Positions 1 through 10,414 of a stretch of DNA of 64,000 bases are shown here, one piece after another. Where the stretch lies: NCBI GenBank assembly GCA_018350325.1, contig JAEVLN010000003.1, positions 951,985 to 1,015,984 on the forward strand, written 5' to 3'. The stretch comes from Globodera rostochiensis (lineage: Eukaryota; Nematoda; Chromadorea; Rhabditida; Heteroderidae). The first letter of the stretch is position 1. Every line of letters begins with the position of its first letter. A model generated the notes under the pieces. The model was not told the DNA's origin, ran no database searches, and saw only the letters and a list, made by a program, of their open reading frames with translations. The position numbers and the translations under genes were made by a program.

Positions 1-115
1 TGAAAAAGTTATTTCAATAAAACTATGCAAACCCTCGATTTTGGGTGCTTTTTCACATTGTAACTTTTTTAAAAGTTTTGAACCGCTTGGCTTTCCCCTA
101 AATGATTCTTTTCAT
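1..115 (+). repeat. Copy of the 5' flank of the PTB-gene duplicates
   Basis: This stretch matches the DNA just upstream of the two PTB-domain gene copies, at about 49,960-50,065 and 55,125-55,225. Shared landmarks are an A-rich start, 'CCTCGATTTTGGGTGCTTT' here against a similar block there, then 'TTTTCACATTG' and 'CGCTTGGCTTT'. The PTB coding part does not follow here, so only the flank is present. It shows this flank is dispersed in the genome. Confidence 0.6.
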
Positions 116-264
116 TTATAACTTTCTAATTACACTAAAATTCTCCTTCCGGAGCTTTTCTTGGCATCCGCCGGTTTTTGAAAAATCGAAATCCCGGATC
201 GTCCCGGTCGGACCGAGAAAAAAGTACACCCCTAAGGATGGGATTTTTGAGTTCAAAATGCGGT

Positions 265-335
265 TTGGTGATGGTGTAGTGGTGAGTGATATCCTAAGTG
301 TGGGTGGAGTGGTGGTTCTGATCCCCCTAGTGTGT
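265..335 (+). repeat. tRNA-derived SINE-like head
   Basis: A possible Pol III A box (GGTGTAGTGGTGAG, near 273-286) lies about 40 nt before a possible B box (GGTTCTGATCCCC, near 314-326). Order and spacing fit a tRNA-derived SINE. A second, more diverged copy of the same A-box text is at 8,333-8,346. No cloverleaf can be folded with confidence, so this is not called a tRNA gene. Confidence 0.3.
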
Positions 336-362
336 AAATTAGTTTCACCTTTGACCACTAAA

Positions 363-480
363 AAATTTTTTATTGCCAGCCCCGGTTTTTCCCGGTCCCG
401 ATCCCGGTTTAAAATGCTGGTCCCGATCCCGGCTTTCACGGTCCCGATTTTTCCCAAAAATCCCGGTCCCGGCCTACTCT
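363..480. mobile_element. Short element built from iterated CCCGGTCCCGAT words
   Basis: The segment is made almost entirely of variants of CCCGGTCCCGATCCCGG. The same vocabulary recurs at 3,164-3,273, 3,500-3,592 and, expanded, at 25.6 kb. The closest parallels in this window with visible ends are short hAT-type elements (1,627-2,156 and 56,866-57,034). No terminal inverted repeat or target duplication was resolved here, so the mobile origin is inferred. Confidence 0.4.
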
Positions 481-708
481 AGCCAGACTCAACCGGCACT
501 AAAAGGATTAACTTGCCTTGTTAAAGGCCATTCTCGCTTTTGAAATCCTTGCCAATGTCGAAAACGATGTTTCAACATTTCCGCCAGAACGTGACTGACT
601 GTTAGGAAACAAAAAAATTTTGTATTTTATAAATCATTAATTTTTCCCCAAATACATATTTACAGTTGCCCAAATTTTTTTAAACATATGTTTAAAAAAA
701 TTGTCGTT

Positions 709-1005
709 TTACCCTTGGCCACCACCGTGGCAGCCTGGGAATTTTTCCTCTTTGTAGGTTCCAGGACAACCATTTCCGTCCTGAACGCAACCGTCGCATC
801 CTTGCGGGCAATCATTTTTGTATGCCGGATCGCAACAGTAATAGCAACTGCATTTTCTTATCAACTTGCAATTGTCCGATGGATCGAAGATGGACTCGCA
901 CACGGCACAGTTCCATCCAAAAAAGTCGCAGTTTCCAGTTATCCCGCACTTTATTGAGTTAAGGGTGAGAGCGGCTGCAATTTTGCAGATTGAATATATC
1001 GTCAA
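709..1005 (-). CDS. Cys-rich, possibly secreted protein (exon or small gene)
   Basis: The reading frame encodes about 98 residues. From residue 20 on there are 14 cysteines in about 77 residues, with CxxC, CYYCC and repeated GC pairs, as in disulfide-rich extracellular proteins. The first 17 residues (IYSICKIAAALTLNS) are mildly hydrophobic and could be a weak signal peptide. Alternatively that part is intronic: a TTGCAG acceptor sits just before the Cys-rich portion. The frame ends at a TAA, but GG/GTAAAA at the same place could be a splice donor, so the gene may extend to lower coordinates. I do not recognise the family. In a plant parasite a Cys-rich secreted protein would suggest an effector, but nothing here proves that. 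Confidence 0.4.
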   Translation of the reverse strand: MTIYSICKIAAALTLNSIKCGITGNCDFFGWNCAVCESIFDPSDNCKLIRKCSCYYCCDPAYKNDCPQGCDGCVQDGNGCPGTYKEEKFPGCHGGGQG

Positions 1006-1618
1006 CTTTTAATTATACCGCCTAATCCTGTACCGCAGCAGTCATTGTGATATATGTGGTGTGAGCAAGGCAAAACCTACACAATACGGCTTTTAAAAAG
1101 TATACGATATTTTGGAATAACCTCAAAGATTTTGGCAAAAAAACAAAGTCCGATAAAACAGAGCATAACGAACATAAATTGCATTCAGCTGAAATTAAAT
1201 GGTTCAAAACTTGACAATGGATAATAGAAAAATGGGTCAAACTTTAATCCGTAAAGTATTTGAAATCGGAAACAGAGTAAGAATGGACCCTGATCACTCT
1301 CAATCTCGATTCCGCTTCTTGTTTTACAGCAATTCCGATATTGAAGGCAAATGATGTCAATTAAGATTTAAGTGTTTTTAAAATGATGATGCTCTCCATC
1401 CAAAAAAGAATCCCTAGGTGAATACGAAAAATGCATTAATTTGGCATCGATATGTTGGATGGAAAACAGAGTCAGAATCGTACTATTAAGAGTTAATAAT
1501 TCACAACTTTTAAAATTAATACTTAGACGATGTCATATGACATTTTGGGGTCAACAGCATGTACGAAACCTTAAACTGATTTTTGTATTATTTTTAAAAA
1601 ATGTTAAAAAGTTCGAAT
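1006..1618. other. Stretch without recognised gene
   Basis: AT-rich DNA with only short, unconvincing frames on both strands. Its right end (about 1,596-1,618) already belongs to the left arm of the inverted repeat. Confidence 0.5.
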
Positions 1619-1626
1619 GTCAAAAA

Positions 1627-2156
1627 TAGGGTTGGCACCCCGACGTCGGGGTTGAGAATTGCGGGGTCGGGGTTTTTCGGGGGCGGGACTGTCGGGGTCG
1701 GGGTTACCCAAATCGGTCGGGGTTTCGGGGAATTTTTTTTAAATTCCTCCAAAATTAGGTGTCAATTTAATTGATCAAAATATAATCTGTTACTGAAAAA
1801 TCTATCATTGACGCAAATTTTTTTAAAGAATTTATTCTTATAGAAGAGAAGGGTCGGCATCAGGGATCGGATGCCAAAAAAAATTCCGGAAACCGAATTC
1901 CTGACCCAAAATTTTCGAAAATTTCAAATTTTGTTAACGCACTTTTGCGGTAAATTTCTGATATACAATTAGTCGGGTCCAACAGCGATAGTGGGACATT
2001 TTTAGATAACATTTTTGTTTAAAATTGGTCAGGAATACAAATTATGTGAATTCTGCTTAATTTCTGGAGGGTTAGGGGTCGGGGGGGGGGGGTTGGAAGG
2101 TCGGGGACGAAGAAAAAACGCTGAAAAATGGCCTATGCGGGGTCGGGGTGCCAAAC
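1627..2156. mobile_element. Non-autonomous hAT-type element with 8-bp target duplication
   Basis: The element begins TAGGGTTGGCACCCCGAC and ends GTCGGGGTGCCAAAC, an imperfect terminal inverted repeat. GTCAAAAA lies directly on both sides (1,619-1,626 and 2,157-2,164). The inverted copy of the host sequence near 12,330-12,350 reads straight through with a single version of this site, so it is an empty-site paralogue. An 8-bp duplication and a TAGGG terminus are typical of the hAT superfamily. The 530 bp hold no transposase frame; the body is rich in GGGGTCGGG words and includes a G10 run. Confidence 0.75.
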
Positions 2157-3163
2157 GTCAAAAAAATTAAAATAAAGTTGAGCTGAATGATAATCGTGAA
2201 AATATGTGCTTATACAAAAAATTAAATCAAAAAATTTCTAAAGACATCTTAGCTTTAATTCTTTAGGTTTTGATATATGCTAAAAGTAACTTTAATTCTA
2301 AACTTTTTGGAAATATATTTGAGCTTCTCCCCGATAACTTTATTTGCAAAAAAACATATAAATCCCAGTCCTATTAATAATTGTAATTATGTTAAGCTTT
2401 TATTAAAAGAAAATGTGCTTCTCACTTTTTATTTTGTTTTAAAATTTTTTCATTTTGGTTGTTCAACAATTTTGTTTTGGCCAACGCCCACCGATGGGAC
2501 AGATGGACGGACACTCGTCCCGTTGATGACGGACGGATTGATTCTTCCACACACACTCACTACATATAATAACAAATTTGTAACATAACTTTTATAATAT
2601 AATTTTGTTTAAATGATGCATTTTTGTTATGTGCCGCTGCTGCTGATCCTCTTCTTCACCGAGCATTGTTTCCCCGCCAGCGCCACCAGCGGTTGGATTG
2701 AATTTTGAGGAAATTAATTAAATATAATTAATATATTTTGATGGTAAATAAATTGCATTTATACAGAACCTCGTTTGTTTAACAAATATTTCCATATTTC
2801 ACGCAGACACCAAAAACGAAACGACTACAGTGGAAGCGGTCTGTAGGCGGCCGAAATGTCGTTTTTGGCTTTGGTGTAACGCCGCAGGGCACCCAAACAA
2901 TGCGCACATTTATTTCACACTTGCTAATCGGTGAATATTTTTGGCTTAATAAAGTTTTTAAAACAATTTAAAGCATTTGTGGCCATTGCGCGTGCCATTT
3001 ACGTCGGCCCCGTGGACACATTTTGATGCCGCAGGCCAAACGGAAGAAGAAAACAGAAATTCTGAAAAACTATCATTTGATTCTGGCAAACGCCAATTTT
3101 ATATTACATTATTGGATCGAGAAGCCTGCTTGACAAACAATTTAAACTATAATCGTAAAATTA

Positions 3164-3273
3164 TTGAATTTTTATTAGAGTTGAATGTGAATGGTATTAA
3201 ATTTAAAAAACCCAACCCGGGATTAATTGACCGGGACTGTGAAAACCGGGATTGGGACCAACTTTTTGAGTAT
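3164..3273. mobile_element. Insertion of CCGGGA-word element in the inverted repeat
   Basis: About 110 bp here, containing ATTGACCGGGACTGTG and CCGGGATTGGGACC, interrupt sequence that is continuous in the right arm near 11,485. The flanking text (ATCGTAAAATTA then CTCGCAA) is joined directly there. A related copy lies at about 3,480-3,592. No clean target duplication was seen. Confidence 0.5.
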
Positions 3274-4035
3274 ACTCGCAACTGGTCATAACCGCATTCG
3301 GGTATTAAATCAACTTTCACTGCCAATTTGGAGATTTTTTTAATAAGAAATATTTACAAAAAAAATATTAATGTTATTTATTTTTATTTCTCCTTTTCCT
3401 TCCATTTGAGACCATTGGCGTATTCGGTTCGGAAACGCACAAAGTGACCCATCCAAAGGCCCGCAACAACATTTGGATTTTATAGAGTTGAATGGAAATG
3501 GCATTTTTTGAAAAAACCAAGGCCGTGATTGATTGACCGGGACTATGAAAGCCGGGATCAGGACCAATATTTTGAACCTGAATCCAAAATTCATTTCTTG
3601 TATTTTTATTTTAAAATTATGTGAAAAAACTTAAATCCAAAATATCTGGTCAGTGATGTTGATGATTGATCAAAATTTTTTGTTATGCTTAAATTTTGTC
3701 CAAAAAGCTCCGAACCTCCGACAACTCCGACCCTTTAATGGTGAGACGACCGTTGAGAATATTAAAAGGCATTATTTTAGTTTGGCACGGAGCTGTGAGA
3801 GATTGAGGCAATGGGATTATTGAGAAAAATAAAATACTTTCTCAAATTTATTCTTAAAATTTATTCTGAATGTGATCCAATCCAATCGTCTCGAGCAGAA
3901 GATTTTGGGCTGACTGGGAAAACAGCCCCCCCCCCCCCCTCCCTCTCCTAAATTAATGGGCATTCCATATTCTAAACGAAATGCTGAAGGCTTTTTAAGT
4001 GTTCATTCTCTCCCTATTTTCTTTACTTTACCAAA

Positions 4036-7000
4036 ATGCCAAAGTTCCCACTTTGGCTTCAATTTCCTTTTCTCGGTCCCCATGTCCTTCTCGCCCTTCC
4101 CGCCATTCTCCTCGTCCTTCTTCAGCTTCCCTCCCCGGTGTTCTCCACCAATTTGTACCTGAAAAGGCAATTCGGAGAAAACGAGTTTATTGTGGATGGA
4201 AAGAAATTAAATTGCTCGCTGAACGGGATCGACTTGGCCGCAATCGGTTTGGAACGGTCTTGCGAAGAGTGGCCTGACCTTGGTGGGAAACTGAATGAAA
4301 TATAAATAATAAATCATTTTGACAAATTAATTAGCAATTTAAATTTGTTCACTTTAAAATAAATCGTTTAGCACCAATTTACTGCGACGGAAAAATCATC
4401 GAGGTACTATTTACCTACGACATCATCTACACCCAATACTGTAGAGGGCGGATTTTTTGTATCAATAACATTTTCGAAAAACGGAATTTTGGTTTTGGTT
4501 TTTTCATTTTGTTAAGCCCAAAATTAAAATTGTTAGAAAGAAAGTTCAGTTCAAAAATACAGGGGCCCGGTTATACATTTCGTAGTTTGAAAGTCAGGGG
4601 AACAATCAAATTGTTTGGCACAGGCAGTGAATTACTGGGGCGATCGGATGCTGTTGTTGCGTGATTCAAAACACTTTGTGGACCGTCCCCTGCTGAAGGA
4701 AGCCAAAAAGGTCGTCGAGGAGTTCAAGACCAACTTCAATGTGACCGACTGGAAAAAGTTCGATGTGAGCGGAATGAGCCCCGCCGCAGTGGAACAATTG
4801 GGCAAATTTGTCCGACGGAATTTTGGCATGGCGGACGAAGCGTTGATCTCGTAAAATTAAATACTTAGATTTAAAAAATATCTAATTTAATTTATGCACA
4901 AATTAAGACACGCACCGGAAGATTGGGTGGAAAATCCACAGAAGTTTAAGAACATCACAGATAAGAAGTTGGCGGAATGGGCAAAACAACTGAACCAAGG
5001 GTGGAAGGCATTGAGCAAAAAAATGCCAAAAGATGTAAAAAAGGACATAATAAATTTAAAAAAAAAACAAATTTGCTTAAGATGAGCAACAACAAAGGCA
5101 ACCAAAAGCACTCGCTGATTTATGTGTCCAACCCTTTTGTGGTGCCGGGCGGCCGTTTCCGCGAATTCCACTACTGGGATGCATTTTGGATTGCGCGAGG
5201 ACTGATTGCTTCGGGTCAGTGGCTATCAGAATTAAGAGGAGCTTTGAAGCTAATTATGGATTCATTATCCTCAAAAATATTTTTAAATTTATAAAATTAG
5301 GAATGACGAAAACAGTGAAGAACATGTGCAAAAATTTTGCCGAAATGATCAACCAATTTGGCTTTGTGCCCGCCGGCGGTCGCATTTATTATAGTAAACG
5401 TTCTCAGCCACCCTTCCTCACACTGTACTTAAGAAACGATTAAAATATCTAACATTCAAATCATTCAGCATGGTCTATGATTATTTTGAGGCCACCAGAG
5501 ACACGAAATTTCTGAAGGAAATGCTTCCGACGCTTGAAAAGGTCAAAAAAAAAAAGTTAAAAAGGAAGGCGCGCCATCTAATTACCCCTCATTAACAATT
5601 TTATTTCAAATCACTAATTTTGTTTTAATTATGAAAGGAACTCGACTTTTGGCGAACAAATCGATCTGTTGAAGTCAATGTGCAAGGCCGGAAGAGGACG
5701 TATTTCCAGTACAGAACGAAAAGCAATGTTCGTCCAATTTTATGGGTTTTTTATTTGATTTTTTAGATGCCACGCCCGGAGGCATTTTGCCAAGATGTTG
5801 ATCTTGTCAAGGACATTTCTGATCCCAAGGAAAAGGCAAAAGTTTGGCAAAACATCGCATCGACCTCCGAATCGGGATGGGATTTCAGTTGTGAGTGGAC
5901 ACATCTCTAAAATCAATTATGGGGCAAAATTAAGCCCGATGGATCCGCAAAGACGACGCGGACAAAAAGAACCCGTGGAAATTGACCAATTTGATGACGA
6001 CTAAAATTGTGCCGGTGGATTTGAACGCTTTGATCTGTGGAAATCTGGACATGCTGGCCCATCTGTACCTCCAAATTGGTCAGAAATAAAAATAATTAAG
6101 CAAATGACTAAACTTTAATATAATGATCCAAAATATTCACTTAATCTAAAATGCTATAGAAATTTGATAAAAGAATTTGGAGAACATTTCCTTTCTTTAT
6201 GAATTCAATTGCCAATCAATCGCTTTTAATCGTCCAAAATTTTCTCAAGACGACAAAGCAAAATCCATGGCGTACCATGGGCAGTACCAACTGTTTCTGG
6301 AGGACTTCAAAAGCCTGTTCTACAAAAGGAGCACGGCATTTGGTACGACTACAACCTGGACAGTGGCAGACTGAACGAGGAGTACTACGGTAGTGCAGCG
6401 ATGCCGTTGTTCGCGCGTTGCTACGACACCATCGACGTGGACACGTCGGAGAGAATGTTCCAGCGGTTGGAGCTGTTTGACAAGCAATACAAAATGCTCA
6501 GCCAACCGTTTGGAATGCCCTCCAGGTGATGAATGTGCATGACTTATAAATGATTTACAAATCGAAAATGGGCCAAAGTTAAAATTTTACACAAACATTT
6601 GCAGCGCAATAACCTCTTCACAACAGTGGGACTTTCCCAATGTTTGGCCGGTAAAAAATTTATTTATGTGTCTATTATTTAAAAAGAGAAAGATCAAAGA
6701 GAGAATAATCATTTTTCCACTTGAGCCTTTGCAACACATGCTCATCGAAGGCCTACGTCGATCGAACAACAAAAGGTACTAACTTGTTTAGTTCATACAG
6801 TAAGCCATGACAGTTTTTTTCTGGCAATTTTCAATTAATTGTTTTAAAATTCAATAATTCACTGAACACATAGAATGGAGGACCAAGCAAAGGAATTGGC
6901 ACGGAAATGGGTGTCAGCCACCTACAAGCTGTACCAAAAATGTTGGCGGCAAATGTGGGAGAAAATGACTGCGGACACGGGCACACCCGGCAGGGGAGGA

Positions 7001-7274
7001 GAGTACAGCGCGCAGGTGAGGCGGTGATTGGTTAATTAAGCAAAAGCAATTGCATATTTTCGGTTTAAGAGAATTGTGTGGATTACTGTATTTTGATCAA
7101 TCTTAATCTTATTATTATTATATTTTTCGTCAGATGGGCTTTGGATGGACTAATGGTGCCGTGTTGGACCTGCTGGTGACGTATGGAGACAAACTGACGG
7201 TGGACATTGCTCCAGAAAGCAATTGTGACAACAAAATTGTGGAACAGGAACCGGACGAATACCCGAATGAAGTG
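4036..7274 (+). CDS. tre: Secreted trehalase (glycoside hydrolase family 37), 15 exons
   Basis: GH37 trehalases hydrolyse trehalose to two glucoses. Exons by splice phase: 4036-4282, 4372-4403, 4624-4850, 4908-5034, 5082-5214, 5301-5424, 5469-5541, 5638-5727, 5767-5890, 5935-6078, 6250-6525, 6605-6650, 6726-6775, 6874-7015, 7134-7274. Residues 1-37 form a long hydrophobic signal peptide. Family hallmarks are the PGGRFREFHYWD signature (about residue 233; the family's usual Tyr positions are His and Phe here), SGWDFSSRW with the catalytic Asp (about 390), QWDFPNVWPP (about 540), and GGEY with the catalytic Glu (about 608) followed by GFGWTNG. Length to the last exon is about 659 residues, normal for the family. 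Exon 11 needs one extra base at the A4 run 6324-6327 to stay in frame, so there is a frameshift or a sequencing error. No stop follows at the usual C-terminus: the last exon can splice in phase 0 into the cathepsin B exons. If unspliced, the frame ends at 7445. Confidence 0.9.
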
Positions 7275-7335
7275 GTTTGTGAAAGAAAAAAAATTACACA
7301 ATATTCGAGCCTAATTTATTATTATTATTTTTTAG

Positions 7336-9314
7336 TCCGAATACAGGGAACAACGTTTAATGGAAATGCAGAAAAAAGCGGACGAGTTGAACAGCAGAAA
7401 AAATATATCTTGGAAGGTGAAAATTTACTCTCAACAAATACATAATCCTTTTTTTAGGCAGCCGTCTACGAACCTTTTGCATTGATGACGGAAAAGGAGC
7501 TTAAACAACTCTCTGGCGCAAAATTGGAGAAGAAAATTGTTAAAAAGAAATTGCAACTGCAACTGAAGGCTTTGTCGGACGACGACAACATCGGGGATTT
7601 GCCGTTGGCGTTTGATGCGCGGGAAAAATGGCCCGAATGTGCAGCGTTCATCGGCAAAGCTGTGGACCAAGGTTTTCACAAAGGTTTCGCCGGCGATTAT
7701 CTGTTAATATAGGCAAGTGCGGGTCATGCTGGGCAGTTTCGGCTGCCAGTACACTCACGGACCGCATTTGCATTGAACGCCTTAAAAAGGGCATAAAAAC
7801 GGACCCCAACGACCCAAGGGCATATGTTTCGGCACAATACACGCTGGAATCCACGCCGGGGACAGACGGGTAATGAAAAGGCATCATTTGTGGTATAGCC
7901 GATAAATTATAAATGTTTTTTATTAAAGATGCATCGAAGGACGTGGTAATCTTGCATGGGATTTCTTTCGGGACGGAACAGTCTCTGGAACGGATTTTGA
8001 AATGTACTCTGGCTGCAAACCGTACACCGTTGAACCTTCGAAAGGGTTGTGGAAAAGTATGCTTACAGCATTGGACTTCATCAACGACGATGCTTCGTGG
8101 AAAAGAAAAGAGCCTTCTTGCAAAAAGGAATGCACAAAAAAGCATCTGCAACAGCAATATGCGGATGGAAAAATGCCTCTTGAGCCCTTTTTGCACGGTG
8201 AGTATGAGATGGAGTTGGCCGGGATAGGAAGTCGGGTTATCCAAGTTTTTGAAAAATTAAAGTCCCAAGGACCGGGATAAAATAAACCCTAAGAAAAGGA
8301 GTTTTGTTACAAAATGTATTGTGGTGGTGGTGGTGTAATGGTGAGTGGTGGAGCAACTTTACGTGGGTGGGCTTCAGATCAGGTGTGCTCGTAATTACGA
8401 GTTACGGATCACCTTTTCCAACATTTTCTGGTATAAGTTTCCGATTTTCTTAACAAAAAAATCATATAAATCTTCAAAACAAATTGAATTAAAAATTCTA
8501 AAATTTCTCGGCGGCGCCTATCGGCACCGCCGACCCCCTCCTCTCCTCTCCCCGCCTCAGAGCACATCTCTGTGTCTCGACTGTCGGATTGATGGTTGCC
8601 GACCTGAGAAAAAATTGTTGCACGAATCTTGAGAAACTCCTATTTTGCACGACAATATCCTCCTTTACAATTTTGATTAGGATATGAAGTAAATTTTGAG
8701 ACTCGAACAGTATAAAAAATTTTTGGAAAATTACGAGTTACGAATTTTTGGTTGGGGTTTTGTCCTGCACTCCACTAGCTTTAAATGTGTAATATTTTTT
8801 ATTAAATTGAAAAAATTACGTATTTTCTTACAGAAATGGAAAAAATGCCTCGTGTTATCCATACAACCCATTGGCACACTGATGGTGATCCGAATCGTAT
8901 AAGGGACATGATGCTCGAGATTATGGCAAATGGATCAATTCAAGCCTATATGAAAACGTACGATGATTTCCAAACGTTTTACACCTTTGGTATTTATGAG
9001 GTAAAAAATATCAGATTTATAACCAAATGAAAAAGTCCATTCAGAGCAGTTTCATTAGCACACCAATGGGTAATCATCTTGTTAAGATAATAGGGTGGGG
9101 AGAACAGCGAACATACCTTGGACTTGGTGGAGTTATGAAATATTGGCTGATCGTCAATTCGTGGGGTTCCGGGTTGGTAAACGCTTACAAATTGTCAAAA
9201 ATTAACGTAGCTATTTTAAGGTGGGGGATCAATGGCTTATTCAAAATACGCCGCGGGTCGAATGAATGTGATATAGAAGATGGAGGAATTTATTTTGGAA
9301 TTCCGGAAATTTGA
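7336..9314 (+). CDS. Cathepsin B-like cysteine protease (C1A), 7 exons, no own signal peptide
   Basis: Exons: 7336-7416, 7458-7671, 7713-7869, 7929-8197, 8834-9000, 9045-9172, 9221-9314, all joined by consistent phase, giving about 369 residues. Residues 1-60 match a cathepsin B propeptide (LNSRKNISWK, then ALMTEKELKQLSG). The mature part starts near LPLAFDAREKW. The active-site set is complete: Gln in VDQGKCGSCW, Cys104, His307 in GNHLVKIIGWG and Asn334 in IVNSWG. The His-His pair of the occluding loop is missing between CKPYTVEP and PSCKKEC, so loss of exopeptidase activity is likely (inference). No Met plus hydrophobic segment precedes the propeptide: only 61 nt separate it from the trehalase exon. 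It is therefore either the C-terminal half of a fusion or a downstream operon gene that lost its signal. The intron 8198-8833 is unusually long and carries a repeat. Confidence 0.88.
8315..8790. repeat. Repeat inserted in the long cathepsin B intron
   Basis: Nearly all of this intron is unlike the others in the gene (636 nt against 41-171 nt). It opens with the SINE-like text GGTGTAATGGTGAG and contains AATTACGAGTTACG twice (near 8,394 and 8,732). An insertion into an ordinary short intron would explain the length. Ends and target duplication were not resolved. Confidence 0.45.
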
Positions 9315-9535
9315 GAAAATTTCTAGCTTTTTAATTGATTTGAATAAATTTTCAAAAGAGTTGACCATTCGTCCTTTTCTCTCGGAGGGCTAGCGCAAGC
9401 TACACTGTATTTCAACAAAAAATTTCCATTAAAATTACGATCAAGCGCCGTCTCTGTCGTCGCACCCCGAACTAATTTTTTTGCATTTTCTTTTTTATTT
9501 TCTTTGGATAATTTAAGAAAACCGTGTTGTGAATT

Positions 9536-10414
9536 GTTAAAGTTAATTACATTTAAACTTAAATAAGAATATTTAAACTGTTCTTGGATTTAAAATTCAC
9601 TCGAGTAAAAACTAGTTGGGAACCAACCAACTGCCCTACAAAATGAACGTTTAATCTCCAATCATTCTAAATACAACCAAATTTTCACCGATCTCTCAAA
9701 CGGGCCAATAATATTTGATCAAAAATGTTTGTTGAAAGGGCCTCGTCCGGCGATCAATTTTTAATCGCTTTTTAAATATTGGGATAGGCCTGAAATGGCT
9801 GAAACTTTATCGGTTCATTAAGTTTGGGACCAAAGGGAATTGTTATGTAAAAGTGATCGGAGTTCGCTTCTTTTTAGCCGTTCGCGTCCATTTTCTTCAC
9901 CAACCAACCAACCAATCTCCGAAACGATTTGTCTTCAATTTCCGCCCCAGGCTTTATCCAATCGTCCGGACGCTTTTTCTGAGTGCCCGGGGCGTAAATT
10001 GTTTTCAGTTTCAAAAAAGTTTGGAGATTTTATTAACAGAATATTACAGTGCCTTTCCTCATAATTTCTGACCATATATTGCTGCAGGTTGCCCAAACCG
10101 CTTTAAGCCTATTCAAACGAAAAGTTTTCGAATAAGCAAAAAAGTTATCACTTCGCGTGCATCGAAATGAGCCGCTCTTTTTTGGATTTAAAATAAGCGC
10201 TTAAAACATACCTAACTCGGTTCGGTGCCAGCGACGTTTAAAGTGCCCTAACTCTTCTTGGAACCAACCAAACTACAGTATAATCTAGCAGGAACTACGG
10301 TCCCAAGAAGAGTTATTGCGCACTTCACGGTAACCAACCGTAAGCGTCCAATTGAACAACTCCCAAATTCAAATCCTTAACCAATTCCTCTCATAGATTC
10401 TTTCATCACAACCT
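9536..10414 (+). repeat. Dispersed repeat family, copy A (partial)
   Basis: This is a shortened version of the unit at 12,486-15,965 (copy B) and 51,946-54,525 (copy C). It matches copy B from about 13,860 and lacks the Q-rich exons: the text jumps from the 'GCCCGGGGCGTA' point to the block after them. It retains the conserved hairpin. No intact frame of interest remains. Confidence 0.75.
10241..10325 (+). other. Conserved 85-nt hairpin, copy A
   Basis: The left arm AAGTGCCCTAACTCTTCTTG pairs with the right arm around CCAAGAAGAGTTATTGCGCA. The loop is about 38-40 nt, including ACTACAGTATAATCTAGCAG. The same 85-nt layout occurs at 15,145-15,229 and 53,671-53,755. Confidence 0.6.

Larger units (their letters stand above)
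1596..3780 (+). repeat. Left arm of a 9.5-kb-spaced inverted repeat
   Basis: This arm is repeated in opposite orientation at 11,185-12,362. Matching blocks include GGTGAGACGACCGTTGAGAA near 3,740, the GAACCTCGTTTGTTTAACAA block near 2,766, and the AAATAAAGTTGAGC block near 2,170. The left arm carries extra insertions that the right arm lacks: 1,627-2,156, about 3,164-3,273 and about 3,480-3,592. It holds no convincing gene. The arms bracket the trehalase/cathepsin B unit and dispersed-repeat copy A. Confidence 0.8.

Noticed and set aside
7648..8244. 198-codon minus-strand frame
   Set aside because: Lies antisense across three cathepsin B exons that join in phase and carry the active-site Cys; a shadow frame.
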